Shown: positions 36,631 to 45,561 of the stretch, in pieces
Numbering within the stretch: the stretch's first letter is position 1
Layout of the letters: each line of letters opens with the position of its first letter
Assembly: GCA_964036045.1 (NCBI GenBank)
Contig: OZ038381.1
Span: 112,394,922 to 112,458,921 of the forward strand
From: Eutreptiella sp. 'Long Island Sound 2002'
Taxonomy: Eukaryota; Euglenozoa; Euglenophyceae; Eutreptiales; Eutreptiaceae
Direction: 5' to 3'
DNA: 64,000 nucleotides
The notes under the pieces: model-generated
Seen by the model: only the letters and a program-made list of their open reading frames with translations
Databases searched by the model: none
Told to the model about the DNA's origin: nothing
Position numbers and translations under genes: made by a program

Positions 36631-36852
36631 AATATGGGTACCCAAAACAACTATTTTGTCCGAAAAAGGCCTTTTTCAATGGGTTGGAATGGAGGATATG
36701 GTTTCAAAAATTCTAAAAAAATAAAATACAGGTCCCTACGAGAAAAAACCACCCCTTTTCCATATATTGCGTGGCCATGGTAGCCGTGTAATGCCCTATT
36801 CGTACTGTGCCGTTCGCCTCTGTCTGCTGCGACCCTTGCGAATGCGAATCTT

Positions 36853-36887
36853 GGACAAATTCGCGCGAACTTCGCGCGAACTTGTCC
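36853..36887. repeat. E4 long CGCG palindrome
   Basis: A near-perfect 35-bp dyad beginning GGACAAATTCGCGCGAACTT and closing CGCGCGAACTTGTCC. It lies downstream of the last coding block of E4 and is the clearest copy of the E4 motif. Confidence 0.85.
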
Positions 36888-36913
36888 TATATTCGCGTAC
36901 AGGTATGCACATC

Positions 36914-37140
36914 TTAATTCACAATAACACGCATGTCCACTTCGCCGGCCATGAACTGTCCAAACGTACTGTGCTCGTTGTTTGCGCTGTTTGCGGCGTC
37001 CGAAACGTTGCGTAAGGGTATGTACACAGTTGAGGTCACTAAGGGCCCTCTTGCGGGCCCGTCTAGCCAATTGTTGTACGGTTGCTGGGCCTTGCCCACG
37101 CATGGACCTCTTTGTGACGTCCCACCCCTCCGCAAACACT
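36914..37140 (-). CDS. E4 3'-terminal exon candidate
   Basis: Minus-strand open frame ending TAA at about 36914 with ordinary composition: QQPYNNWLDGPARGPLVTST, then YIPLRNVSDAANSANNEHST and GQFMAGEVDMRVIVN. It lies between two clusters of E4 CGCG motifs and may be the last exon of the E4 gene upstream. The 5' boundary is unknown and no homology is recognised. Confidence 0.4.
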
Positions 37141-37294
37141 GATAATAGGCAAAAAGCAATGCATGTTGATTATGAAAGTCAAGAAAGTCGGACAAAGTCA
37201 GCCCCATTGGCATCCACCGCACGACAAAATATTTTTACAACACATTCGTACACCCCATGTGTTGGGAACCACTATTAAACACAAATACTGTATA

Positions 37295-37390
37295 AATTCG
37301 CGCGAAGTTCGCAAACAACCCAGGACGGTAGTCGGGTATTTGCAAGGAATCGCGCGAAGTTCGCACGAAGTTCGTGCGAAATTCGCAGCA
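37295..37390. repeat. E4 CGCG-motif cluster
   Basis: ATTCGCGCGAAGTTCGC, ATCGCGCGAAGTTCGCACG and AAGTTCGTGCGAAATTCGC arranged over 90 bp, between the coding blocks at 37457 and 37140. Confidence 0.85.
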
Positions 37391-37456
37391 TGTTCAGGAT
37401 AGTGGTTGGCCCCGGTGTAATTTACAATGGTTACAAGGGCCGTTCGCAGGGTGACA

Positions 37457-38889
37457 CTACGGGCTTGCGGTGCCTATGGAGCTCCCAGAGCCATGGGCCT
37501 CGGGGGGCGTGGGGGGCTTGAAGGCAGGGCTAGTGGCGGCCTCCACCAGGGCGTCCCCCGGGTAACGCTTCTCAACAGCGTCATGGCTGTCCAAGGCAGT
37601 TTTATACCCCGGCACCACCGACTCGAAGGACAGTACCCCCTCCTTCTGGCCAAGCAGCAGGCGCGCGGTGGCGGCCACTGTTCAGAGCTCCCCCTTCACC
37701 TTCCTTGCCTGGGACTTCCAGGCCTGGCTCCCCGCCATAAGGTACTTGACACCGTCGCTCACCCCCCCCCCCCCCCGCCGCCGCTGCCCCCCCCCCCCCC
37801 CCCCTTCCGCTCCCCCCACCTCCTGCTGCTGCCCCGGCTTGGGCTTGGGTTTGCGGGCCTGCGCCCTCAGCAGGTCCCGCTCCCGCTCGCCTGCCGTTGC
37901 CCGCCGCTCCGCCTCCTGCGCCCGCTGCTCTGCCTCCTGGAGCTTGCCCCGCATGAGGAGAACCTCCTCCTCAGCCGCCACCGCCCGCTTTTGCCACTCG
38001 GGCGTGGCCCCCGCCTGCGCCGCCACCCACGCCTCCACGTGCGCTGCCGGCGGGGGCTTTGCAGCCGAGGGCTAGCCCCCTGACTTGGCGGACATTTGGG
38101 GGCCTTGCGGGGCCGCCCCACATTGCCCCTGGACCCGCCGCTCGTGGAGCTCCGCATGGAGGAGGCATCGTCCCCCTCCCCCTCCCCCTCCTCCGCATCC
38201 ACGTCCACCACTCCCCCCACCTCCCCCAAATGCCGGCGCTGCTCCTCCTTTGCCCGGGTGAGCATTTGGAGCCAGGCGTAGCTCATGTGCTCCTCCACCC
38301 GGTCCCCCCATCCCCTCACCCCCGTCACCGCCAACACTGCCAACCGCCTCAGCTGCCCCTCCGGCACCCCCGCCCTACCTTGCATGCAACAATCCACCCT
38401 CCAATGCCCTCCACGCAGTCGGTATGCGTAGAGGGCAATAATCCTCTCCCCCTCCTTCCAACCTCCCCCGGGGTTGGGGTAGGTGGTGGTGCAGGGGAAG
38501 GACATTTTGAGGGGCGGCTCCCGCGCCCCATTCTGCGTCTCCACCTCGATCTCCCACGTCATCGCCACGAACTCCTCCCTTGCCCGCTTCCGTCCCGGGA
38601 GGTCCAGCTTCCATGCGAACGGCGGCTGGGACCGCAACATGGAGAGGGTGGTGATGGGGGGGAGGTCCGACGGGTAGGCCGTGGCACCGGTTCCCGCCAC
38701 CGGGTTTTTGACGACCACGGGGTCGGGGCCCGGGGCTCGAGGGGGGGGCGTGGGAACGGCCGGCCGGATGTCTGCGGGCGGGGCGCCGGCCGAACTCGAG
38801 GGCACGTCGAAGGACACGTGGCCGCCCGTGCCCGGCTGTGCACGAGCACTGGTGTGCCCCGCCGGGCGGAATCGCTTCTCGGCAGCCAC
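37457..38889 (-). CDS. E4 gene B: coiled-coil charged protein (interrupted)
   Basis: Reads from about 38889 (VAAEKRFRPAGHTSARAQPG) through a folded-looking block (PPFAWKLDLPGRKRAREEF, FVAMTWEIEVETQNG, YAYRLRGGHWRVDCCMQGRA, YAWLQMLTRAKEEQRRHLGE) and an acidic block (VDVDAEEGEGEGDDASS). After a frame change near 38080 comes a coiled coil (EEEVLLMRGKLQEAEQRAQE), KPKPKP, Gly runs encoded by C homopolymers and AWKSQARKVKGEL. TGA 37682-37684 then interrupts the same frame, which goes on with ATARLLLGQKEGVLSFESVV and ends at about 37457. The KPKPKP tract and coiled coil recall E3 gene B. The start may be spliced from the dioxygenase-like block across a motif-bearing intron (39059 to about 38900). 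The function is unknown. Confidence 0.45.
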
Positions 38890-38944
38890 GGCCGCTTGGG
38901 GGTCGGGCAGCCAGCAGTGCCATGAGATGAAATGGAAAAATGTA

Positions 38945-39059
38945 TATATTCATGTGAAATTCGCGCGAACTTCGCGAGAAATTTGTGAATGAGCATATTC
39001 GAATGCGAAGCACACGGTTGCGAACTTCGCGCGAATACGGGGTAGAAAACAATGCATAC
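38945..39059 (-). other. E4 intron-like gap with CGCG motifs
   Basis: Donor GTATGC at 39059 follows coding ending VTCPCGCE. The gap contains TATTCGCGCGAAGTTCGCAA and AAGTTCGCGCGAATTTC. The acceptor is not certain (near 38900). Confidence 0.5.
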
Positions 39060-40969
39060 CTCACATCCACACGGGCAGGTCACAGTCCACGTCCCCTTCT
39101 TGGACTTCTTCGTCCGCTTCCACTCTAGCACACCGTGGAGCAGCCGCCAGGCGGGGGCCGGGCGCGTGGGGGGCATCGTAGCCCCAAGTGCCCATGTCAC
39201 CTCTGCGTCCCCGTCCGTCGAGTCCGCCTTCACCACCTCCATCTCGTACGCCCCGTTCCACATAAGGATTTCCCCCTGGCGCACGGTGACGGGGGAGATG
39301 CCCTGCGCGGAGCGGGAGAGGAACAGGGGATGGTGTGTGCACACCGGGGGGCCTGGCTGCACCTCGGGGGGGGCTAAAGACGTCGTCCACCACCTCCCGG
39401 CTGGCCAGCCCCACCCGAGCCTCCAATCCAACACCCAACAGCAACAGTTGCCCGAACGTGGGCACGTCCTGCCCCACCCCCCTTTCCAGCAGGCCGAGGC
39501 AGTCCTTGAGCTCCAGGTGGGTGGGGGGGTCCAGATGCGTCGTATTTGGCTTAACCCCCGAATGACGCCGATCGGGGGTCCACTGCGTAAATAGTGCCCC
39601 CCGCATCTTTTGCCCGGGGGGAGAGGGGAGCCCGTGGTGCCGGGCAGTGTTGACCAGGACGAGGACCTCCCCCTGTTCGAGGAGGACCTCGTCCCACCTC
39701 TCCTCCGTGGCCTCCGCCAGCGCCGTTCCCGCCTGGATGTTGAGGCGGTACTGGGGGGACAGGGCCACGAAGGTGGAGATGTGGCAGCTGGAGGGGTGGC
39801 GGTCGGGGGGGGGGGGAGCATGTCGGGGGCGGTGGAGACATCCGTGTGCGGGAGCCCGTCCCCCGACTCAGCAGCCGACACGATGACCGAACACGGCATC
39901 TCAAACAAGTCCTCAAACGGATCGGAGACACGGTCATGCATGGAGTTGATACAGTTTTTAATAAGGGCGCCAGCTAGCCCCGCGGTTTTGGATGGCTTGG
40001 ACTGGTACCGCTGGGGGAGGGTGGGGTCCTTCCTCTGCTCCTCCACCGGTTTCACATTGAACAGCGGGTCAAAATGTTGAGGAACTTGATCCCCCCCCCC
40101 CAAATTTTCCACCTTCCCCCAGGTGGTCTTGCAGTCCTCCGCGAGAAGAATATCGCGGTAACCTATATAGCCGAGGCCGTCCACGAAGTTGCGTGCCATC
40201 GGGGGGGCTGGGCGGTAAGCCTTCACGGAGGGGTTAGCGGTGGCATACGAGGGGGGGTCCTGCAGGGGTGCCGTGCGCAAGGGGGGCTCGGGCGTAATGA
40301 GGGGGGGGGGGGGGCGCGATTCCCCGATACCAACCGAGCCCCTTCATCCTATGGAGAGTGGGCACAGTGATATCGGGGATGTGGTGGAGAGGGGGCACGG
40401 TCGGGTGGCTGGGCAAAATGCCCATATCGTCCCACCACTGGGCCTGCACTCCCTGCCATTGAAAAGGAAGGTTAGAATGGTTAGCGTGCGGCTCACCGGC
40501 AGGAAAATAGTTATTGATGGCAATCATGTCCATCCTCATGGGGCAGTGAACGAGGCCACTGGTGGGGTAGATGGCACAAAGGCTAGGCTTCGGCTTGCCC
40601 ACGGTGTGCGTGGCCATGATTCCCAAAAGGCTCTCCACCGTGTCGCGGGTGGGAATGATCCGGACGGCCCGCAACCCCAGGAGCACCACCTGCAACTCCC
40701 GGAAAAGGTGAGTGGCCCAACCTTTTTTCCCAAACCATCCCGCCCTTTCGGGGGTGCGCATGTCCACATGGATCGACTGGGGGGGGGGCGGGGTGGCCAA
40801 CCCTTTCGCCCACCCCACCACCTCCTCCACTGCCAGGCCCCCCGTGTACGTGGCCTCCTCCAACGTGCCGGCGCGAAGGGCCAGGCCCTGGTAGTGGCCC
40901 AGGGTGCCGTTGGCCGGGTCGGGGAGGGAGAGGGACCCGATCTGGGACATGCGGATCGACTGCTGGCTG
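39060..40969 (-). CDS. E4 gene A: 2OG-Fe(II) dioxygenase-like protein (frame-broken)
   Basis: Starts at ATG 40969 or a nearby ATG (MTMSSQQSIRMSQIGSLSLP). The N-terminal 220 residues include ELQVVLLGLRAVRIIPTRDT and have no known domain. After a 12-G run near 40301 the frame shifts to MARNFVDGLGYIGYRDILLA and reaches GDGLPHTDVSTAPDMLPP (HxD at about 39848-39840). After a second G run near 39809 it continues STFVALSPQYRLNIQAG, GEVLVLVNTARHHGLPSP and KMRGALFTQW. HxD, a later His and a following Arg in a beta-strand-like context match the double-stranded beta-helix dioxygenase pattern. A third shift near 39366 gives VRQGEILMWNGAYEMEVVKA, ending at VTCPCGCE before an intron donor. Substrate unknown; nucleic-acid oxidation is only a possibility. 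Confidence 0.5.
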
Positions 40970-41039
40970 GACATGGTCATGGAAAAAGCGAAAGTGAGGT
41001 CTGAACAAAAGACATACGACAAGAACAACATGCTGATGC

Positions 41040-41160
41040 GAAAAGCAAAGGATATTCGCGCGAAGTTCGCGCGAATGTGAAGGCACATATGAATGCGAAT
41101 TTAGTGGCGAATTTAGGTTGCGATGCGAACGCGAATTCGAATTTTGTTTGCGAATTTAAG
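41040..41160. repeat. E4 CGCG-motif cluster upstream of gene A
   Basis: ATATTCGCGCGAAGTTCGC, GCGAATGTGAAGG and repeated GCGAATTTAG/GCGAATTC elements. It lies in the likely promoter side of the E4 gene. Confidence 0.8.
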
Positions 41161-41292
41161 CTACATTATGACCTATTCAAGCTACAAATTGCGCGGTACA
41201 TATTTTTATGACTTTTAGGTGAAGTAAGCACCGCAAACGGGCACAAAGACAGGGCACAACAGGCAAAACGGGCTGAAAATCAGCAAAGTGAG

Positions 41293-41330
41293 CGTACTCA
41301 TTCAAAAGTTCCGTTCACAGGGGGTACATA
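41293..41330 (-). repeat. E4 right terminal inverted repeat (imperfect)
   Basis: CTCATTCAAAAGTTCC then GTTCACAGGGGGTACATA. In reverse complement it matches the left end with a few substitutions and a 10-bp gap. Confidence 0.6.
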
Positions 41331-41465
41331 GTGAGGCCGTGCAGCAGAACTCCACAGGATGACAACCATAAACGCTTGGTCCACGTGAGCAAACATTCAT
41401 GTTCCTCCTATGTGCCCACTTCATTCTCATAGTGGAAGCATATTTACCGACCGGCATACCGACCT

Positions 41466-41760
41466 ATGTCGCGGGAGGGTGACCTTTTGCACCCTCGTGC
41501 ATCGAAGTTGCTTCGCTCTGCAGAGGGTAGTTTGTGTATGCATTTCTTTACTTTGAATGTCCGGCAAACAACTAACACGAAACTCCAAGCTTTGCGCCGT
41601 TTATTGGAACTTCATTCTTTTCCGGAGATTGTGTGCTTGCAGGAGATTGGGGCGCCGGGGGCCATTTACCAGCGGCACCTCCTATATGCAACTCACCTTA
41701 TGGCAAATGCTCTCCTTCAGGGCGTGTTGCTGGTCATGTGATTTTCCATGTTGAAGTGTG
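41466..41760 (+). pseudogene. LINE-like endonuclease fragment
   Basis: A plus-strand frame reads FFTLNVRQTTNTKLQALRRL then FPEIVCLQEIGAPG. This matches the start of the AP-endonuclease (exo-endo-phosphatase) domain of non-LTR retrotransposon ORF2 proteins: an N-terminal Asn-containing strand, a Leu-rich helix, and the metal-binding Glu in LQE. The domain breaks off after about 90 residues, and I see no reverse transcriptase downstream. A short dead fragment just outside E4 is the simplest reading. A host nuclease exon is an alternative. Confidence 0.4.
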
Positions 41761-42400
41761 CCTAGATGGGGGAGGAGTGGGTGTGTGGCTCATGATGCTT
41801 TGTATAAGGTTCCCGGTCCTTGCTATGTATGCAAAAAATAGGAGAACAACTTCATTATAATCACAACATTCAATACAAAGATGAGAACACCTTGGGATGC
41901 AAGTATACATGTCTGGAAGCTCACGAGGTAAAACGACCTTTTCTCCGGTGGAGAAAGACATGAAACATGTGATTTTTAGAGATTGGGTCAACATTCCTTG
42001 GTGGGACCACAAATCTGTAGACACCACTGCTGCCGTGTCACGGACCAATTTGGGCAAAGGAACAGTTCCACGAAAGGCGCTGACATGGTATAAACCCGGA
42101 GATAGGAAAAGTGGATCCAACACCGGTTCCGGCATATTGGTGCTTCTTTTAAGAACACCATTGTCATTCATAGGCACACCCCACCAACGGGAGTGTGAGG
42201 ACGAGGGTATGGCTAAGGTGAAAATAGTTCTGATATTATTCCGCATACCCTCAGATTGCGATTACTCGGAGGCCTCAGATGTCAAGACTTGTAGAGGGGC
42301 AAAGGGTTCAAGAATTCTCCGCTCGTAAGCGCTTTGGAGGTGCCTCATGGCCCCTAGCGCGCTCTCCTCTTCTTTGGCGATGAACCTAGTGACAACTCAA
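41761..42400. other. Stretch without a supported gene
   Basis: Open frames occur on both strands (41734-42246 minus, 41897-42328 plus), and neither shows recognisable motifs or clearly better composition. Nothing else is seen. Confidence 0.4.
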
Positions 42401-42404
42401 CACC

Positions 42405-43533
42405 CTACAAACCTGATTGATTTGCTAGTCCGCAGGTCTTTTGGTGGTACAAGCGCTCCTCACTGTGCCAAAGGTTGACCACATGCAAGAGAACCCTGCA
42501 GACTTCTCCAATGTGTCTATGCCGTATGCATCGGCGTTGTATGCATCGGCTTCGAGCACGCGAGCATTGCTCCAGTTGGAGGAATATGCTACACCTCATG
42601 AGGTGAGCTCTGTGAACCTCAGCTTGGTGTGTTCGAGATGTCATTGCACTGATCGCTTCATTTTGGAGCCTAGTCACGGTGGCCGTTGTACATACTTTCA
42701 AAGATTCAAGTGTGGATTGCAGTAGTTCCCAATTGGAGGTGATAGCTTGCTTGCCCGCTTCCCGTCTCGCACTTTCTTCGCCCCATAGCAACTCTTCCTT
42801 GGATAGTTTGTTCTTTGCCTCTCTTTGCTCATGTGTCCAGAGATGTCCTCTTATGAGGTTTGGTTTCAATTCTAGGGAAGATCCTTTATTTTGCTCCCAT
42901 GCTTGCATCCTACGTATTAAGAAGGGGTGCCTGAGGTCATTTGACCAAGAACATAGTTTTTTGGAATGGTGCTGTCATTGTATGATAATGTTTTTGTGAC
43001 TCTTGCATGATGACCATTCTTAGTCTCTGCTTCAGAGATGTGGCTTCATCGAGTTGTATTGCATGTCTGCATTTTTGTTGTTGGATCATCATCATTTGAG
43101 CCGAAGCTCTTATTTTTTGGCAGGTGGGAGCAGTAGGGGTCGTAAGGGTAGTCGGCGGCTTCCCAAGTGGACCAAATTGCTGACACACACACAAGCGGCT
43201 CATATGTTCATTGAGAGGGACTCCTTGTCAGAGACACTGTTTTCCACCTCTGTGCGCAACTAGTCTTGGTTTTGGTGATGGTGTTGGTGCTAGTGGTGTT
43301 GCTGGTACTATGGCAGTGCTGGTGCTAGTGCTAGTATTGGTGCCACTGCTATTGCTGGTGTTCATGCCATTATTGGTGTCATTGTGGGCAGGTGTACTGC
43401 TGACCTGAGGTGTTATGTTGTTTGTGCGGGTGCTGACGCCGGGTGTTGAACCTGTGGTGCTGTATGGTGGTTGCAAATGATGAGATGGGAAATTTGGGTT
43501 TTGGCCTGCCGTGTTTTTGGGGTGTTTGTTCAA
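42405..43533 (-). pseudogene. Decayed coding region, coiled-coil/Gln-rich
   Basis: Minus-strand pieces in order: 43533-43228 (Ser/Thr/Asn-rich, NTSNSSGTNTSTSTSTA, from a GGTGTTGGTGCTAGT simple repeat on plus), 43203-42937 (KIRASAQMMMIQQQKCRHAI, KQRLRMVIMQESQKHY) and 42908-42405 (WTHEQREAKNKLSKEELLWG, LLQSTLESLKVCTTATVTRL, coiled-coil-like). The pieces are in different frames with stops between. It could be an ORF1-like or gag-like remnant of the neighbouring retroelement, or a host gene. No family is recognised. Confidence 0.35.
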
Positions 43534-43850
43534 CGTGGTTGGTGTTGGTTTGCTATGTGAATACTCAGCCCTGTATTTGTTTTGATGTGCTATCGAGGTT
43601 ATTATGGTTTTTGCATGGGTGACCTTTGATGTTGCTTGCAGATCATGAGATGTGAAAGTTGAGTTTTCCTTCGCTGCGTCGATTGGGTGTTTTTTCAGGG
43701 TGGTTGGTGCTGGTTTGCTGTGTGACTACTCAAGCTTGCCTCTGCTTTGTTCCACCCATGCTGGGTCACGTTTGTTAAAGCCCTAAGAGTGGGTTAGCAC
43801 AAAGGAGGAATTTTGCAAGCAGATTTGGTCGATCTTGTGCTCACCAGTCT
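43534..43850. other. Stretch without a gene
   Basis: Contains two diverged copies of a GGTTGGTGTTGGTTTGCTGTG-like segment (near 43537 and 43700). No coding frame is supported. Confidence 0.5.
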
Positions 43851-44348
43851 TCAAAGTACGCTTTTTACCATCACCTTCAGCACCCATGAGCAAGTTTTAG
43901 ACATATCAAAGCCACACATTTTATTGTAGGGGCAAGTCAGGTTCTCGACGTGGGTCACAGAGGCAGCGGTGACAGGGATGGCCAAAGCCGCCGAGGTCTC
44001 GGCAACAGCGTGAGTCTTTTTAGCACCAGTTGGCTTGTCATGGATAGCCTCATAGGTAGAAGCAGCGCGCTTCCGCTCAACATGCTCCTTAGCGGAGTAC
44101 TTAGCTTGCTCGGAGCACTCGTTCTGAGCAACAAGTTGAGAGTGCGACACCGCGGTGAACTCCACATATTCACGTCGGTTCCAGTTGTAACATTCATGAT
44201 CGTAAATTTTGTGCACTGATTCGATATAGTGATTTGCTAGTCGTTTCAGGATGTCGGCGACCCATAACATTTTGCACTTGTCGGCTTTTCTTGCAAGGGA
44301 GGCAAAAGTGTATCTTGCCCTTTGCAAAGTGTATCTTGCCCTTTGCAA
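43851..44348 (-). CDS. Hypothetical protein fragment
   Basis: An uninterrupted minus-strand frame of 165 codons ending at a stop at 43851. The middle (MLWVADILKRLANHYIESVH, NRREYVEFTAVSHSQLVAQN, AKEHVERKRAASTYEAIHD) looks like real protein with a helical, charged section and several Cys near the end (CPYNKMCGFDMSKTC). The upstream part overlaps a duplicated 21-bp sequence (44308-44350), so the start is uncertain. No family is recognised. Confidence 0.35.
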   Translation of the reverse strand: MQRARYTLQRARYTFASLARKADKCKMLWVADILKRLANHYIESVHKIYDHECYNWNRREYVEFTAVSHSQLVAQNECSEQAKYSAKEHVERKRAASTYEAIHDKPTGAKKTHAVAETSAALAIPVTAASVTHVENLTCPYNKMCGFDMSKTCSWVLKVMVKSVL

Positions 44349-44350
44349 AG
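44308..44350 (+). repeat. Two-copy 21-bp tandem repeat
   Basis: AGTGTATCTTGCCCTTTGCA occurs twice in tandem, followed by a poly-T run. Confidence 0.85.
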
Positions 44351-45069
44351 GTGTTTTTTTTTTAGCTTTTGGGGCATTCAGAAAGATATGCTACAACTCG
44401 CAACGTGGGAGAGACATGACGGCAATTAGTGTTGGTTTCTCTGCTTGCTCATGATTTCATGGGAGAGTTGTGGCAGGAATAACGCTACAAAATCGTTACT
44501 GTAGCTACAACACTACTTATCTCTAGCAGATCTCGCTGGCCTTAATCAGAATTTAGGACGTTCTGTCAGGCTTGGCTCAATCGATGGGGATTTCGAATTT
44601 AAATTTACTACAGGACGAATTTCTCATGTAAAACAATCACAACAATTTTTATCCACTTTAAGGTACAAATGTACTATATTTCGCTGGTGCGACCATCAAC
44701 GATTGGTTTTTTCGCCTTCTTCAAGATGGCTCCCAATTGCTCCAGACACATCGGGTGAAGTGTCTTAGGTTTGACAGTCCACCTCACATACAATGACTGA
44801 GAATGGACATTCGGATCTAGGCCCCGGTTTGCTGACCGTGAAGAGCGGCTGGTGCCTTGTGACCATTTGGCCTGATAGTACCGCCGAGCTTCTACCCCAA
44901 TGGGTGATGCCCCCTTGGGCGCCTGCTGGTAGCTCCTTACTAGCTAAGAAGTTTAAGATTGCTTGGTGCCAGGTCGGGTGACTTGCTTTTTTATTGGACC
45001 CGAATTCCCAACAGAAAGCAAAGAGTCCCCGGGAAAGTGTGGCGACAAATGTCTTGGGCTCAAGAAATT
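44351..45069. other. Stretch without a supported gene
   Basis: AT-richer sequence with short frames on both strands only. Nothing recognisable is seen. Confidence 0.45.
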
Positions 45070-45561
45070 TTAAAAAAAGAGATGGAACCCCCCGGCTTCA
45101 TTGCATGCCCGGTCCGCATGGATGCACTTCAACCATTGGAGAAGTGGATCTAAACCAAGTCGCAGGTATGGTGCCGCCTCCTCGGTAGCAACGGAAGGAG
45201 GAAGGCACAAGGGAAAGGGGGGCACAACCTGGGGGGAGAGGCATAGCAAGGGTGTTCCTTCGGCACATAGTCCCGTTGGAGAGGGGTGGTGGGAGGTGAG
45301 GTAAGGGGTAGGTTGGAAAGACTTTGGAACAACAAAGCTGACCACGCGAGGTGGCTCAAGCGCCCTTACTCGAGGCTTCCAATTGATGTCCGCCCGTTCG
45401 TTGATTGACATGATCGTGACTGTGATGCACACAGCCGGAAGGAAGGGGGGGTTGTCAATGAAGCTTGGTAACAACCCGTAGGCAAAACGGCGTGCAGGCA
45501 TAATTGGCTTACGTTGCAGGTCGGGATGATCATGGGCGGCTCGCAAAATGTGCATGAGCAA
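45070..45561 (-). CDS. Hypothetical open frame
   Basis: A minus-strand frame of 163 codons: LMHILRAAHDHPDLQRKPIM, SFIDNPPFLPAVCITVTIMS, NWKPRVRALEPPRVVSFVVP, then lower-complexity Pro/Ser/Leu sequence. The first half looks protein-like, and similar minus-strand coding-like sequence lies upstream (46044-45769: KLQAPASAQLGQRLMWH). It may be a decayed multi-exon gene or retroelement remnant. No motif is recognised. Confidence 0.3.
   Translation of the reverse strand: MLMHILRAAHDHPDLQRKPIMPARRFAYGLLPSFIDNPPFLPAVCITVTIMSINERADINWKPRVRALEPPRVVSFVVPKSFQPTPYLTSHHPSPTGLCAEGTPLLCLSPQVVPPFPLCLPPSVATEEAAPYLRLGLDPLLQWLKCIHADRACNEAGGFHLFF

Larger units (their letters stand above)
36581..41330 (-). mobile_element. 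E4: putative 4.75-kb TIR element with dioxygenase-like gene
   Basis: The left end reads TATGTACCCTTTGCGAA and, after about 10 bp, GGAACTTCTGAATGAG. The right end in reverse complement reads TATGTACCCCCTGTGAA and then GGAACTTTTGAATGAG, so the ends are an imperfect inverted repeat with one indel. Flanks GTGTT and GTGAG are not an exact duplication. Genes run on minus. TTCGCGCGAA-type motifs cluster at 36853-36887, 37295-37385, 38950-39030 and 41050-41160. No transposase is recognised, so it may be non-autonomous. Confidence 0.62.

Noticed and set aside
36576-41335. 5-bp target duplication for E4 (GTGTT/GTGAG)
   Set aside because: Only three of five bases match, so I do not claim a duplication.
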